Positions 27,368 through 35,978 of a stretch of DNA of 64,000 nt are shown piece by piece (the first letter of the stretch is position 1; every line of letters begins with the position of its first letter). This DNA comes from Bacillus pseudomycoides. GTDB taxonomy: Bacteria; Bacillota; Bacilli; Bacillales; Bacillaceae_G. Under the pieces are notes generated by a model. It did no database searches. It was not told the origin of the DNA and was given only the letters and a program-made list of their open reading frames with translations. A program made the position numbers and the translations under genes. The stretch covers positions 26,997 through 90,996 of the forward strand of contig NZ_NUQE01000088.1 of the NCBI RefSeq assembly GCF_002582035.1, given 5' to 3'.

Positions 27368-28513
27368 CTATATTCCAACATTTTCCCTTTTGATATCAAG
27401 AATATCTGTGATTCCTTTTTCATTCATTTTATTTAATAAGTATTTATAACCTTTTTCTAAAGCAAGATTTCTTTCTTCTTCATAAATAGGTAAAAGGGTA
27501 TAGAAATTAATGATATTACCTTGTTGGGTCTCTACTTTCTCCAGCCCTTGTTCTTGGACCTTACATATCAAAATACTGGATAACTTTGTATTAGACGCAA
27601 ATGGCTGTGGTGGTTCTCCATTTGGAAGGATAACCCCTGCGGTTAAATATCCGTCATAATTATGAGGAATATGGGCTGCTCTTCTTAACCATCCAAGAGG
27701 CCAGTAAATGCTTTGATCCTTCAAATCATTTTTATTCATTGGCCAGTCTAAAGGTAACTTTTGTATCAACTCTGCATACTTAAATTCATTTGCTCCTTCC
27801 GAGTTGTCCATCGGGTAATCACTCATACCTGTAGTCACAAGAGTTATAAAATTATTCCTCTTAGATGGTGGTATTATATGAATATTAATCCCTACTTTAC
27901 TCCCAGGTATAATTTCACCTATAGTCGTAATTGGAGCCCCGAAGTATTTCGTTACATGTTCCAAAATCTGATTATGTTTACTTTGATTATCGTAATTTGT
28001 TATAGAGGGAGTACTCTCATCCGTGTTTTCTAATAATCGAATAATTTCGGTCTGCCCCTGCTCTCGAGCAAAAGCCAATGCATCTATATTTGTCATAAAT
28101 TCACCACTATACTTAACCTTTGTATCAATACCACTTTTAATTAAAAGTTCTGCAATATCTGTATGTCCATTACTAATTGCACCAAACAAAGGATTTCTCT
28201 CAGGTTCAATGACATCCAATTTTGCACCACAAGACAATAAATACTTAACAATATCTATATGCCCTTTTGAAGCAGCCTCGTTGATTGCTCCGCCATCGTA
28301 TACACCACCATGCCTATTTACGTCTGCTCCTAAGGCTATAAGTCGCTGTACAATCTCAAGTCTTCCTTTTGAAGCTGCTACATGAAGCCATGTTCCAAAG
28401 GGCGTCATCATGTTGAGTCGCTCAATATCATTATCTATTAGCCCAACAACTCTTTCAGTATTACCTAGCTTTATAGCTGAACGAATTTCTTTTGAAATGT
28501 GTATATTATCCAT
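27368..28513 (-). CDS. Ankyrin-repeat / suppressor-of-fused (SUFU) domain immunity protein
   Basis: 381 residues. Residues about 30-170 hold four ankyrin repeats (GTWLHVAASKGRLEIVQRLI, INEAASKGHIDIVKYLL, PLFGAISNGHTDIAELLI, ALAFAREQGQTEIIRLL). Residues about 185-370 are a SUFU-like domain (VTTGMSDYPM, LPLDWPMNKN, WPLGWLRRAAHIPHNYDGYL). Ankyrin and SUFU domains both occur as immunity modules in polymorphic-toxin systems, and fusions of the two are known. GGAGATAATAAG precedes the ATG. Confidence 0.8.
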   Translation of the reverse strand: MDNIHISKEIRSAIKLGNTERVVGLIDNDIERLNMMTPFGTWLHVAASKGRLEIVQRLIALGADVNRHGGVYDGGAINEAASKGHIDIVKYLLSCGAKLDVIEPERNPLFGAISNGHTDIAELLIKSGIDTKVKYSGEFMTNIDALAFAREQGQTEIIRLLENTDESTPSITNYDNQSKHNQILEHVTKYFGAPITTIGEIIPGSKVGINIHIIPPSKRNNFITLVTTGMSDYPMDNSEGANEFKYAELIQKLPLDWPMNKNDLKDQSIYWPLGWLRRAAHIPHNYDGYLTAGVILPNGEPPQPFASNTKLSSILICKVQEQGLEKVETQQGNIINFYTLLPIYEEERNLALEKGYKYLLNKMNEKGITDILDIKRENVGI

Positions 28514-28697
28514 AACTTATTATCTCCTCCATTTCGCTATATTACCTATTTGTTTAACATTTTAACCTTTCCATTCTCATATAAAATTTTATCAGTATAT
28601 TCAATAAAAATAATCACATATAATGATATAAATATTTTTAATAGTTAGGAAGATTAATTATATTACAAATACAATTAATTTAAACTTCAATTAACTC

Positions 28698-28740
28698 AAA
28701 AAACGAAGAGGATCTAATATATTAGATCCTCTTCGTTTTA
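28698..28740. terminator. Bidirectional-looking terminator inside the polyimmunity locus
   Basis: Perfect palindrome AAAACGAAGAGGATCTAATA and its complement with A and T tracts on both sides, eight bases after the stop of the SMI1 gene at 28749. It splits the array into at least two transcription units. Confidence 0.85.
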
Positions 28741-28748
28741 ACAATCTA

Positions 28749-29237
28749 TTAATCATGTAATTTGTTTAAAAACGCAGTGAAAGTACTCGCTATATAAAAT
28801 ACATTTCCTCTCGCTACTTCCTCTACCTCTTCTATTGTAATTCCTTCACTTTCTATGAGCACTTCTTTTTCCCATGTCCCTTCATGTTCCCAAAAAACGA
28901 CTATTGGATTCTCTTCATGATCTTTATAATCAAAGCAAATTAAATTCCCTGCTGGATCAAATGCAAATGGTATAACATGCTTAGGTAGCGTATCCTGATA
29001 ATCATGATATACTTCTACAATATATTCGTCATCTTCTTTATCATATGTTAATAACGTGCCAAATACTTTTTCTTTTCCTGCAACGTCAAATATTTCCGGA
29101 CTGACATGCGCTCCATTATTCTCCAAAACACACTTAACATAATCTTGTGGAAACTTTACACCTATTTCTTTTGCAGCTTCATATACATCTTTTGTTGAAA
29201 CAGGTTCATCTGCTGATCTCCATTTCACATAACTCAT
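28749..29237 (-). CDS. SMI1/KNR4 family (SUKH-1) immunity protein
   Basis: 162 residues with the SUKH-1 signature: IGVKFPQDYVKCVLENNGAH, then VIPFAFDPAGNLICFDY, PIVVFWEHEG, and a final helix IASTFTAFLNKLH. GAGAAGGAATTAG precedes the ATG. It is the best-matching SUKH-1 member of the locus. Antidote role is inferred from family and neighbours. Confidence 0.85.
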   Translation of the reverse strand: MSYVKWRSADEPVSTKDVYEAAKEIGVKFPQDYVKCVLENNGAHVSPEIFDVAGKEKVFGTLLTYDKEDDEYIVEVYHDYQDTLPKHVIPFAFDPAGNLICFDYKDHEENPIVVFWEHEGTWEKEVLIESEGITIEEVEEVARGNVFYIASTFTAFLNKLHD

Positions 29238-29414
29238 CTAATTCCTTCTCCCCAAAAAATTATTTCCACTTATATGATTTGCTCTATAATTCTTAGAAAC
29301 GACTCAGTACATCTCAACTAGTAAGAACGTCAAGTAAGCCTTCTTCCCCAATCCCCAACGTTATATATGTATGAATAGAACTTATATTTTTGGAGCTATA
29401 TATTATATAAATTT

Positions 29415-29762
29415 TTATTTTTTATCCTCTTCAATTTTCTGTATGATACTCCAATCAATACCATCTTCTAACTCGTTTTCAAGTTCTTCTAGTAACTGAA
29501 CTCCTTCTTGTTCAATGCCAGCGCCATATCCATAAACCTCAAAATATCTTTTTTTATATTTTGTATACCAATAATATGTACTATACATTATCTTATGTTT
29601 ATCTTCTTTCGCCATTAGATTTACTACATTACTACTTAAAAAATTATAATAATCCCAAAGCTCCTTTAGCATCTCATCACTAATTATCTTACTTACAACC
29701 TTATTCTCTTTGTCTAGTTCCATTAATTTTTTTAATTCAAATTCATTTATTATTTCCATCAT
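29415..29762 (-). CDS. Hypothetical protein of the immunity array
   Basis: 115 residues, helical and rich in Lys, Glu and Tyr (YYWYTKYKKRYFEVYGYGAG). No family was recognised. The start could be either of two adjacent ATGs after AAAGGAATAAC. Small size and position suggest another antidote. Confidence 0.6.
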   Translation of the reverse strand: MMEIINEFELKKLMELDKENKVVSKIISDEMLKELWDYYNFLSSNVVNLMAKEDKHKIMYSTYYWYTKYKKRYFEVYGYGAGIEQEGVQLLEELENELEDGIDWSIIQKIEEDKK

Positions 29763-29888
29763 GTTATTCCTTTCCGCTCTGACTCGTGTTTATTATCACT
29801 AATAACAAAAGGAAACCAATTGGTTAGACAAAATTGAAACTACATAAACTTTTTCCTAATTTATTCATTTAGATCCTCCGCCATTTCT

Positions 29889-30284
29889 TCACCATCTATC
29901 ATCAACAATTACAGTATAATGAGCGACACCGATACATTCTAATTCGTTATTATTATATGTAATCTTTGTTTTTCTAGCGTCATATGCAAAATTATAAACT
30001 AGAATTGCAGTATTAAATTCTTTTTTTAAGTTAATGTTATCAAATTGTTCAGTAAATTGTTCATAATATGAAAAGTCCTTCAATAAATCTTGAATATTAT
30101 TTGCCGGTGATTGGCCAATCCATTTCTTTTCAACTAAATCACGGTCGTAATAACTTAAGTTAAAATTTTGTTCGAATATTGAGGGGATACTATCTCCATC
30201 TTCCATATATTTAATATTTGTATATTTCTCAAGCTCATCATTGCTCTCAAAATTCCCAATCCATACTGTTACTTTTTCATTCAT
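29889..30284 (-). CDS. Imm22-like immunity protein
   Basis: 131 residues beginning KVTVWIGNFESNDELEKYTN, IKYMEDGDSIPSIFEQNF, NLSYYDRDLVEKKW, which is the Imm22 opening pattern. It ends AHYTVIVDDRW. AAAGGGGAT precedes the ATG. Cytosolic; partner toxin unknown. Confidence 0.75.
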   Translation of the reverse strand: MNEKVTVWIGNFESNDELEKYTNIKYMEDGDSIPSIFEQNFNLSYYDRDLVEKKWIGQSPANNIQDLLKDFSYYEQFTEQFDNINLKKEFNTAILVYNFAYDARKTKITYNNNELECIGVAHYTVIVDDRW

Positions 30285-30568
30285 CTTAAATCCCCTTTAA
30301 TCCTTTTGGCAAGGCGATTTTTCTGTTTTTTAATCTATCTCATCTATCAACGTATCTATCCTTTTTCGTATGAATCATAATAAACCCCACTGCACCGTGA
30401 ATTCCAGTTTTTCATGTGCTTTCTTCTACACTTTCTAAAAATTCATTTAAGCAAAGTTTTATCCATTCTTCACCTCAGACTAGGATAGGGTTTAGATTTA
30501 AAAACGCTATAAATCAAACATAACAAAAAGCAGATCCATAATAGACCTTTATCGGCACTAGCTAGCCC

Positions 30569-31138
30569 TCAATTTATAGATACCCTACTAACATGAAAAG
30601 GATCTACATTATTTTCTTCTAATAATTCCTCAAATTTCTCTGTTCCGTATTTTACAAGATATTCATATTCCGACTGTGAAATAAAAAATGCTAGCAAAAT
30701 TTCACCATCTTTTTCTGTATTTCCAGTAAGTACATGCCCATATTCTTCTGGGAAAGCAAATGGTTCAGTGAAGTAAACTGCACTTTTATTGTATTTTTGA
30801 ACAAATGACCTATCGATACTTTCAATCCCACTAATTGCTGTTCCTCGTCCTATTTCTATTCCATTACCTATACAATAAAATAAAGCATTTGCAAGAATAT
30901 ACCCCGTACTATGAAACGCTCCATCAATTACCATTGAAATTTCAACATTATCTCCTACTACTTCTTCATATTTACTAACTCCAAGTGTATTAAAAACGAG
31001 ACATTCTTCAAATACATTTTCATATTTCAAAATTTGTATACTCGGTATATCCTCACTATTTTTAAACACTTCTCGGTCCATTGGTTCACCTAAGTATTTA
31101 CCATAATGGTCATAATAAAGCTCGCCATAATGAATCAT
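30569..31138 (-). CDS. Suppressor-of-fused (SUFU) family immunity protein
   Basis: 189 residues forming a stand-alone SUFU-like domain: CLVFNTLGVSKYEEVVGDNV, EISMVIDGAFHSTGYILANA, VYFTEPFAFPEEYGHV, EILLAFFISQSEYEYL. AAAGGGGAATT precedes the ATG. The 284-base gap after it contains no gene. It is distantly related to the SUFU half of the ankyrin fusion at 27368. Confidence 0.78.
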   Translation of the reverse strand: MIHYGELYYDHYGKYLGEPMDREVFKNSEDIPSIQILKYENVFEECLVFNTLGVSKYEEVVGDNVEISMVIDGAFHSTGYILANALFYCIGNGIEIGRGTAISGIESIDRSFVQKYNKSAVYFTEPFAFPEEYGHVLTGNTEKDGEILLAFFISQSEYEYLVKYGTEKFEELLEENNVDPFHVSRVSIN

Positions 31139-31357
31139 TCTTTGAATTCCCCTTTATACGTTCCTTTTACTCCTTTAAATACATGACTTTTCTTTCATTC
31201 TTGTGCATTAGAAGTAGGATTCTCTTTGACTTTATGTAGCGTGAGTAACACTTATAGAGAGTCACGGACTTTGTTTTACAAAAAAGACTATACAGCTTAA
31301 TTGATCATTCTTTTAACAAACTTATGAAAAAAGTTAATGACCTTAGACTTTTTAACT

Positions 31358-31774
31358 TTAATCCTCATATAAATTATCAAGAAATTCATTTATGTTATTT
31401 GCTAAAAAGTACATATTTTTCATACCATCGTATTCTTCATCATGAGCCCAATGAAAGATATTTTCACAATATTCTTCATTGATGCCCAAACATATTTGAT
31501 TACCACCGGGATCATCTGCAATTGGTATAAACCCCATATCTAAGAGATCATCAAAAAAATAAATTATTTTATCCAAATTATCATACATACTACCAATTCC
31601 ATAGAAGATGTTTAATACACTCTCTCCTGCATCATCGGAAATCTTATAAATACTTGCTTTTGGATAGCCACCATTGTATTTCAATAAAAACTCTCTATAA
31701 TACTTCGGAAATCGCAGCTGATGTTTTTTCTCAAAAACTTCTAATTCTTCTAATGATAATTTTTCATGAATCAT
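31358..31774 (-). CDS. SMI1/KNR4 family (SUKH-1) immunity protein
   Basis: 138 residues: EVFEKKHQLRFPKYYREFLL, KYNGGYPKASIYKI, MGFIPIADDPGGNQICLGIN, IFHWAHDEEYDGMKNMYFLA, INEFLDNLYE. This is a textbook small SUKH-1 protein. An ATG at 31774 preceded by TTGGAG is preferred over a TTG at 31786. Confidence 0.85.
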   Translation of the reverse strand: MIHEKLSLEELEVFEKKHQLRFPKYYREFLLKYNGGYPKASIYKISDDAGESVLNIFYGIGSMYDNLDKIIYFFDDLLDMGFIPIADDPGGNQICLGINEEYCENIFHWAHDEEYDGMKNMYFLANNINEFLDNLYED

Positions 31775-31940
31775 TTCAATCTCCAATGTGATTCTACTCC
31801 TTCACAAACTATTTTTACCATTTCTTTTTGATTCGCTGATCACAAAATCATTGTTCTCTAATCTGAATGATGATCCTTTGATATTTTTATGAAAATCTCT
31901 TACCCAATGTCGCTTTATCATCTATACGATTACTACTCTC

Positions 31941-32090
31941 TTAAAGCAAATACTTCTTCACGATTATTGTTAGCTTATTCAGTGCTGGTACTGGTACAGC
32001 AAAATCTTTATTCAAGAGTAACTCTATATTTGCACTGTTTATCATCCAACGGACGACTTCACCGATTATTGCCTCATTAAAAAACTCCCT
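31941..32090 (-). pseudogene. Short relic in a 350-base gap
   Basis: One minus-strand stretch without a start codon reads FFNEAIIGEVVRWMINSANI then ELLLNKDFAVPVPALNKLT and stops. It looks like the C-terminus of a lost gene. The rest of the gap holds nothing recognisable. Confidence 0.4.
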
Positions 32091-32127
32091 TTAATTTAGA
32101 AATATAAAATTCTGCATTGTAAATTAA

Positions 32128-32379
32128 TTACAATCCACTTTTATCAACAATTATTTTGCAGGAAGGACATTCAACCGTAGATACATTTGTGTCATCTAGC
32201 ACACATTTATAAAAGCAGTTAGGACAACTTAAAACTGTATGACTTATTTTGAATTCTATTGATTCTTTCATATATCGCTCATAATCTTGAGGGAACATAT
32301 CTGCTAATGTACGAAATACAAAATTACCATCACATTCACGTCCATTCCAATATTCTTTACCACCTTTATATTCAATCAT
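32128..32379 (-). CDS. Small zinc-ribbon protein
   Basis: 83 residues with two CPxC knuckles (CPNC near 52, CPSC near 72), together a probable structural zinc ribbon. GTAGGAGGAAAT precedes the ATG. It is not a known immunity family, though it lies in the same orientation inside the array. It might bind nucleic acid or a toxin. Confidence 0.65.
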   Translation of the reverse strand: MIEYKGGKEYWNGRECDGNFVFRTLADMFPQDYERYMKESIEFKISHTVLSCPNCFYKCVLDDTNVSTVECPSCKIIVDKSGL

Positions 32380-32540
32380 ATTTTATATTTCCTCCTACAA
32401 TTAATAATTTTAATATCATAACTAATATACAGAGAATCAAAATTCTCTTTTAAATCGTTTAATCTACTTTTGTCCTGCCTTGCTAAACCACCTTTACTTT
32501 AATAGGAAAAAGTGCATTCCAATGTAGATTTATGAGTATT

Positions 32541-33203
32541 TTATCGTACTGATGATATATATCGGTTATATAAGTTAGAACATTCTTTCATACAATCCCA
32601 ATATATATTTCTGATTTCCTCATTCGGACATAATTTTAGATAACCTTCACTTTCTAATATAAAAATAAGAGGCTTCATTTCATAATAATTTTCCTCTTGT
32701 GTTAAAAGTTTTTTATAGCCTTCCAATATTTTAATATAATCGTTATCTATCAAACGATAGTTACATTTTGCTAACTCCAAATAATAAAAACTGTTTATTT
32801 CCCCTGACATATATTTAGAAAGAGATTTTTCGTCATTTCCTAAATAGGTAAGACTTGCTTGAGAGTAGTAATGATATCTACCATCTGCATAAAACCTTTT
32901 GAAAATACAGAATTTATGCCACTTTATTACTTCTTCATAACGAAATCCTAATGCGTTATAGCCATTTGAAATCATTACAGGTTTACGTTTCAAAACATAA
33001 TCGAAAATGGCAACATTCAATTTACTTATATCAAGATGGGTAATCGAAGCCCAACAAATATAATTGTTATCCAATCTCCCTATAATACACACTTCTTTAT
33101 CAGGGCTAACATAAATATCAAAAGAAACTTCTTTATCATCTATTTTATAATTAGGTTTAATACAATTATTTTGATTAACTAAATTATATTCTTCCATATC
33201 CAA
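32541..33203 (-). CDS. Hypothetical protein at the head of the immunity array
   Basis: 220 residues, cytosolic, aromatic-rich (WHKFCIFKRFYADGRYHYYS), with a helical C-terminus containing several Cys. No family was recognised. A TTG at 33203 is used as start because GGAAGG is eight bases upstream; an ATG follows two codons later. It is the first gene of the array in transcription order. Confidence 0.6.
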   Translation of the reverse strand: MDMEEYNLVNQNNCIKPNYKIDDKEVSFDIYVSPDKEVCIIGRLDNNYICWASITHLDISKLNVAIFDYVLKRKPVMISNGYNALGFRYEEVIKWHKFCIFKRFYADGRYHYYSQASLTYLGNDEKSLSKYMSGEINSFYYLELAKCNYRLIDNDYIKILEGYKKLLTQEENYYEMKPLIFILESEGYLKLCPNEEIRNIYWDCMKECSNLYNRYISSVR

Positions 33204-33359
33204 TATCTAAACCTTCCTTCGATTTAATCAATACCAAAATTGATTATTAACAATATCTGTATCTTAAACTCTAACATAAATAGAGGTAAATTCGGACTGT
33301 TCTACCATTTATCTTCTTTAACTAAATCCGTTAGTACAAGAAAAAAAACAAAAATCTCT

Positions 33360-33923
33360 TCATTTACTAAATATTATTGGCATATCATCAATACATCTCT
33401 TCCAAATCATATGATCACACCCGTCACCCCAATAATCCTTCAGTAAATAATCAGGTTCTCCAAATTTCTTCTTCCATATCTTCTGTGCATTTGTATATCC
33501 ACTATCCAAACAAAATTCTTTAATCCCCCTATTCAACAAGGTGAGAAACATTACATTTAAAAGCAATGTTCCTATACCATGCCTTTGATATTCTGGAAGT
33601 ACAAATACAGTTCCTACCTCGTATAAATCTCTCAATGCTCCATTTGTGCAAATGTTAATCAGTTCACTAGCTAGACCATATTCAATCGTACCGATAACTT
33701 TATTACAACTTTTATCTACAGCTATTAAAAAGTATCGATTTCTCCCACTGCTATCAAAGTCACATTTCAAGTATTGTTTCTTATTTTCAATTTCCTTTTC
33801 TATATCATCTAGCAAATCCGATAAACCTTCTCTAGCAAACGTATCCTTAATGGTTATACTAAAAAATTGATTTAGCTCTTCAATGTCCTCAATTCGTGGG
33901 CTTCTTATTTCAGCGTTATACAT
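33360..33923 (-). CDS. GNAT-family N-acetyltransferase
   Basis: 187 residues. The acetyl-CoA binding motif A is visible as LYEVGTVFVLPEYQRHGIGT (Q/RxxGxG/A-type), preceded by IGTIEYGL and followed by a helix and NAQKIWKKKFGEPD. AGGAGTGATT precedes the ATG. It transfers an acetyl group to an unknown amine substrate. It is upstream of the immunity array but separated by 150 bases. Confidence 0.85.
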   Translation of the reverse strand: MYNAEIRSPRIEDIEELNQFFSITIKDTFAREGLSDLLDDIEKEIENKKQYLKCDFDSSGRNRYFLIAVDKSCNKVIGTIEYGLASELINICTNGALRDLYEVGTVFVLPEYQRHGIGTLLLNVMFLTLLNRGIKEFCLDSGYTNAQKIWKKKFGEPDYLLKDYWGDGCDHMIWKRCIDDMPIIFSK

Positions 33924-34404
33924 CTAAAATCACTCCTAACAGAATATTTACATGTATGAGGTCTATTACATGTTCTAGTATATTTTAAATATTTAATTTC
34001 CATTTCTATTTTAGGGAAACAAAATTTATAATTTCATTCATTTAATATAAGCTTTTTTATAAAGTGAAACTTCCATCAGTGGGGGTTTTCTTCATCCCCC
34101 AACTATCTTCTTTGCTTCCGTTGAATTTTGAGACGGGGATTTTATTGTCTGTTAATGCGGTATATAAAATATTTAATTTATTACGGTACATGAAATTTTA
34201 TAATCATACATTTTTTAAAAATATAAATCTAAAAATAAGTAGAAAAAGTGAAATACTGTTTTCACTTTTTCTTGAGGAATAAGTTCAATTCTTTTTTTTC
34301 GAAAATTGTAAATCAATAAACTCTAACATATAACAAAAACGCTATTCTTATAAAACGCCCCACATTAACGTATTCATTTAAAATAGAGCATTTTCATAAA
34401 AGAA
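33924..34404. other. Intergenic region, no gene recognised
   Basis: About 480 AT-rich bases. A small hairpin (TGGGGGTTTTCTTCATCCCCCA near 34080) is present on the plus strand. No credible coding frame was found. Confidence 0.4.
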
Positions 34405-34902
34405 TCACACTTTATGCAGCTGCGATTCTTTATAATGTTTTTCTACTCTATTTAAAGTAACATCCCGCTCTTTGTCCCATACAGAATGCCATTCAAAGGT
34501 TCCCGCTTCAAAGAATAGCGGAAACCTTTTTCTAAACCAATCTTGCATCGGTAATTTTAGCGCCTCCTTTATATCCACCCATACTAGTTCTCCTTCTGGT
34601 GGATTTTCAAGTAGTTGTCCTTCAAAAGATGTTGCCAAATAATTAAACACCATATATCTTAACTTCGTGTTTGGCTCACAAAACTCGGCGATCCCCTTAA
34701 AGATGATGTCTTTTACTATTAAGCCTGTTTCTTCACGTACTTCTCGGATCGCTCCGTCTACAATACTTTCTGGAAAGTCGACTTTTCCGCCAGGAGCAAT
34801 ATACCCTGGAAAGCCTAATCGATCTGGACGATTAATAAGTAATACTTTGTCCCCATCTTGCACCATACACATCGTTAACATTTTACATTCAAAATTACTC
34901 AT
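34405..34902 (-). CDS. Nudix hydrolase (MutT-like)
   Basis: 165 residues with a complete Nudix box, GKVDFPESIVDGAIREVREE followed by TGL, in the GX5EX7REUXEEXGU spacing. It hydrolyses a nucleoside diphosphate linked to another moiety, possibly 8-oxo-dGTP or a related oxidised nucleotide. GAGAGGAAG precedes the ATG at 34902. It lies downstream of the methyltransferase gene with a 60-base gap and may be co-transcribed. Confidence 0.88.
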   Translation of the reverse strand: MSNFECKMLTMCMVQDGDKVLLINRPDRLGFPGYIAPGGKVDFPESIVDGAIREVREETGLIVKDIIFKGIAEFCEPNTKLRYMVFNYLATSFEGQLLENPPEGELVWVDIKEALKLPMQDWFRKRFPLFFEAGTFEWHSVWDKERDVTLNRVEKHYKESQLHKV

Positions 34903-34962
34903 CAAAAACTTCCTCTCTTGTGTAAATACGTTGTTGAAAAATGTATTTTAAGAAATCCCTTA

Positions 34963-35751
34963 TCATTTTTTTCGCGCTAAATATAATGCAACAAACTGTG
35001 GTTTTTCAATTATGCCACCATATTTTTCAATCACATTTCGAATACTACTAAACAATTTTTCTTTTATCTCTTGTTGAAGCAAGCGATGTGCAGATTGTGT
35101 ATGTAATAGTGCAATATAATCATCACTTGTATATGTATCAGTCCACGTATATGTTTTAACGATTAAATCTTGGAACAAATTATGCTGCATTGTAAGACTT
35201 TTTCGTTCTTCAATTAGTTCTTCTGGCGTTGTTAACTTGTTAGGGTGTAAATGCGGTGCATATTTTTCATAGCAAGCTCCAATCTCTCGAAAAACATCTG
35301 TATCAGGTTGTATGTGATATATCCAGAAAAATGCCATCGTTCCATTTTCCCGCAGTATATTTGCTACTTTCGGATAGCCGATATCTGGATGAATGAAATG
35401 AAACGCAGTTGCGGAGAATGCAAGCGAATATTCATGATGCTGCGGAGTCCATTCTTCAAAAGCGCTTCGATACACTTGGACGTCTTTTTCACATTTGAAT
35501 TTATCAGCTGTAAATTGAGCTAGTTGCTCTCCAAGCTCAACACAATCAATACACTTATATCCTAGTTGAACAAACCCTTCTGTCCCTTTTCCTGTACCGC
35601 AGCCAACTTCAAGAATGGGAGAATCAATTTCAATTTTCGAATAATTAATAATATCAGCAAATAGTTCTCCTGGATAGGTTGGCCGTATTTTTTCATATTC
35701 GTAGACAATAGCATCGAAGGTATATTTTCTTTCTTCTAAATGGTGATTCAT
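34963..35751 (-). CDS. Class I SAM-dependent methyltransferase
   Basis: 262 residues. SAM-binding motif I is ILEVGCGTGKGTEGF, motif II region CVELGEQLA, then FSATAFHFIHPDIGY. The N-terminus (YTFDAIVYEYEKIRPTYP) is typical of a common Bacillus small-molecule methyltransferase group. The ATG at 35751 is preferred; GGGGGATG lies upstream. A decayed copy of this N-terminus occurs at 37.85-37.93 kb. Confidence 0.85.
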   Translation of the reverse strand: MNHHLEERKYTFDAIVYEYEKIRPTYPGELFADIINYSKIEIDSPILEVGCGTGKGTEGFVQLGYKCIDCVELGEQLAQFTADKFKCEKDVQVYRSAFEEWTPQHHEYSLAFSATAFHFIHPDIGYPKVANILRENGTMAFFWIYHIQPDTDVFREIGACYEKYAPHLHPNKLTTPEELIEERKSLTMQHNLFQDLIVKTYTWTDTYTSDDYIALLHTQSAHRLLQQEIKEKLFSSIRNVIEKYGGIIEKPQFVALYLARKK

Positions 35752-35936
35752 CTCTTCATCCCCCATTACTTTTTTGCCTTGAACAATTCAATTTTCCATA
35801 TAGTCTCATCTGCAATTGTACCAATATTAGAATGAAAATTCGTTATTTTTATTCTCTCATATTATGATAATATTTTTCTACAAAGTAGTGTATATGATGA
35901 AATTAGCAGCTTATCAGCGAGATATTTATCGTTAAA

Positions 35937-35977
35937 CAGAAAAACCTGCCGAATTCGATTCGTGGCAGGTTTTTCTG
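35937..35977 (-). terminator. Rho-independent terminator of the M1 peptidase gene
   Basis: Hairpin CAGAAAAACCTGCC / GGCAGGTTTTTCTG, immediately after the peptidase stop codon. Symmetric A/T tracts let it act in both directions. Confidence 0.85.
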
Positions 35978-35978
35978 T

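Noticed and set aside
18581-33203. Defence island against phages
   Set aside because: No nuclease, helicase, methylase or other anti-phage effector was recognised. The gene families point to antidotes for peptide toxins instead.
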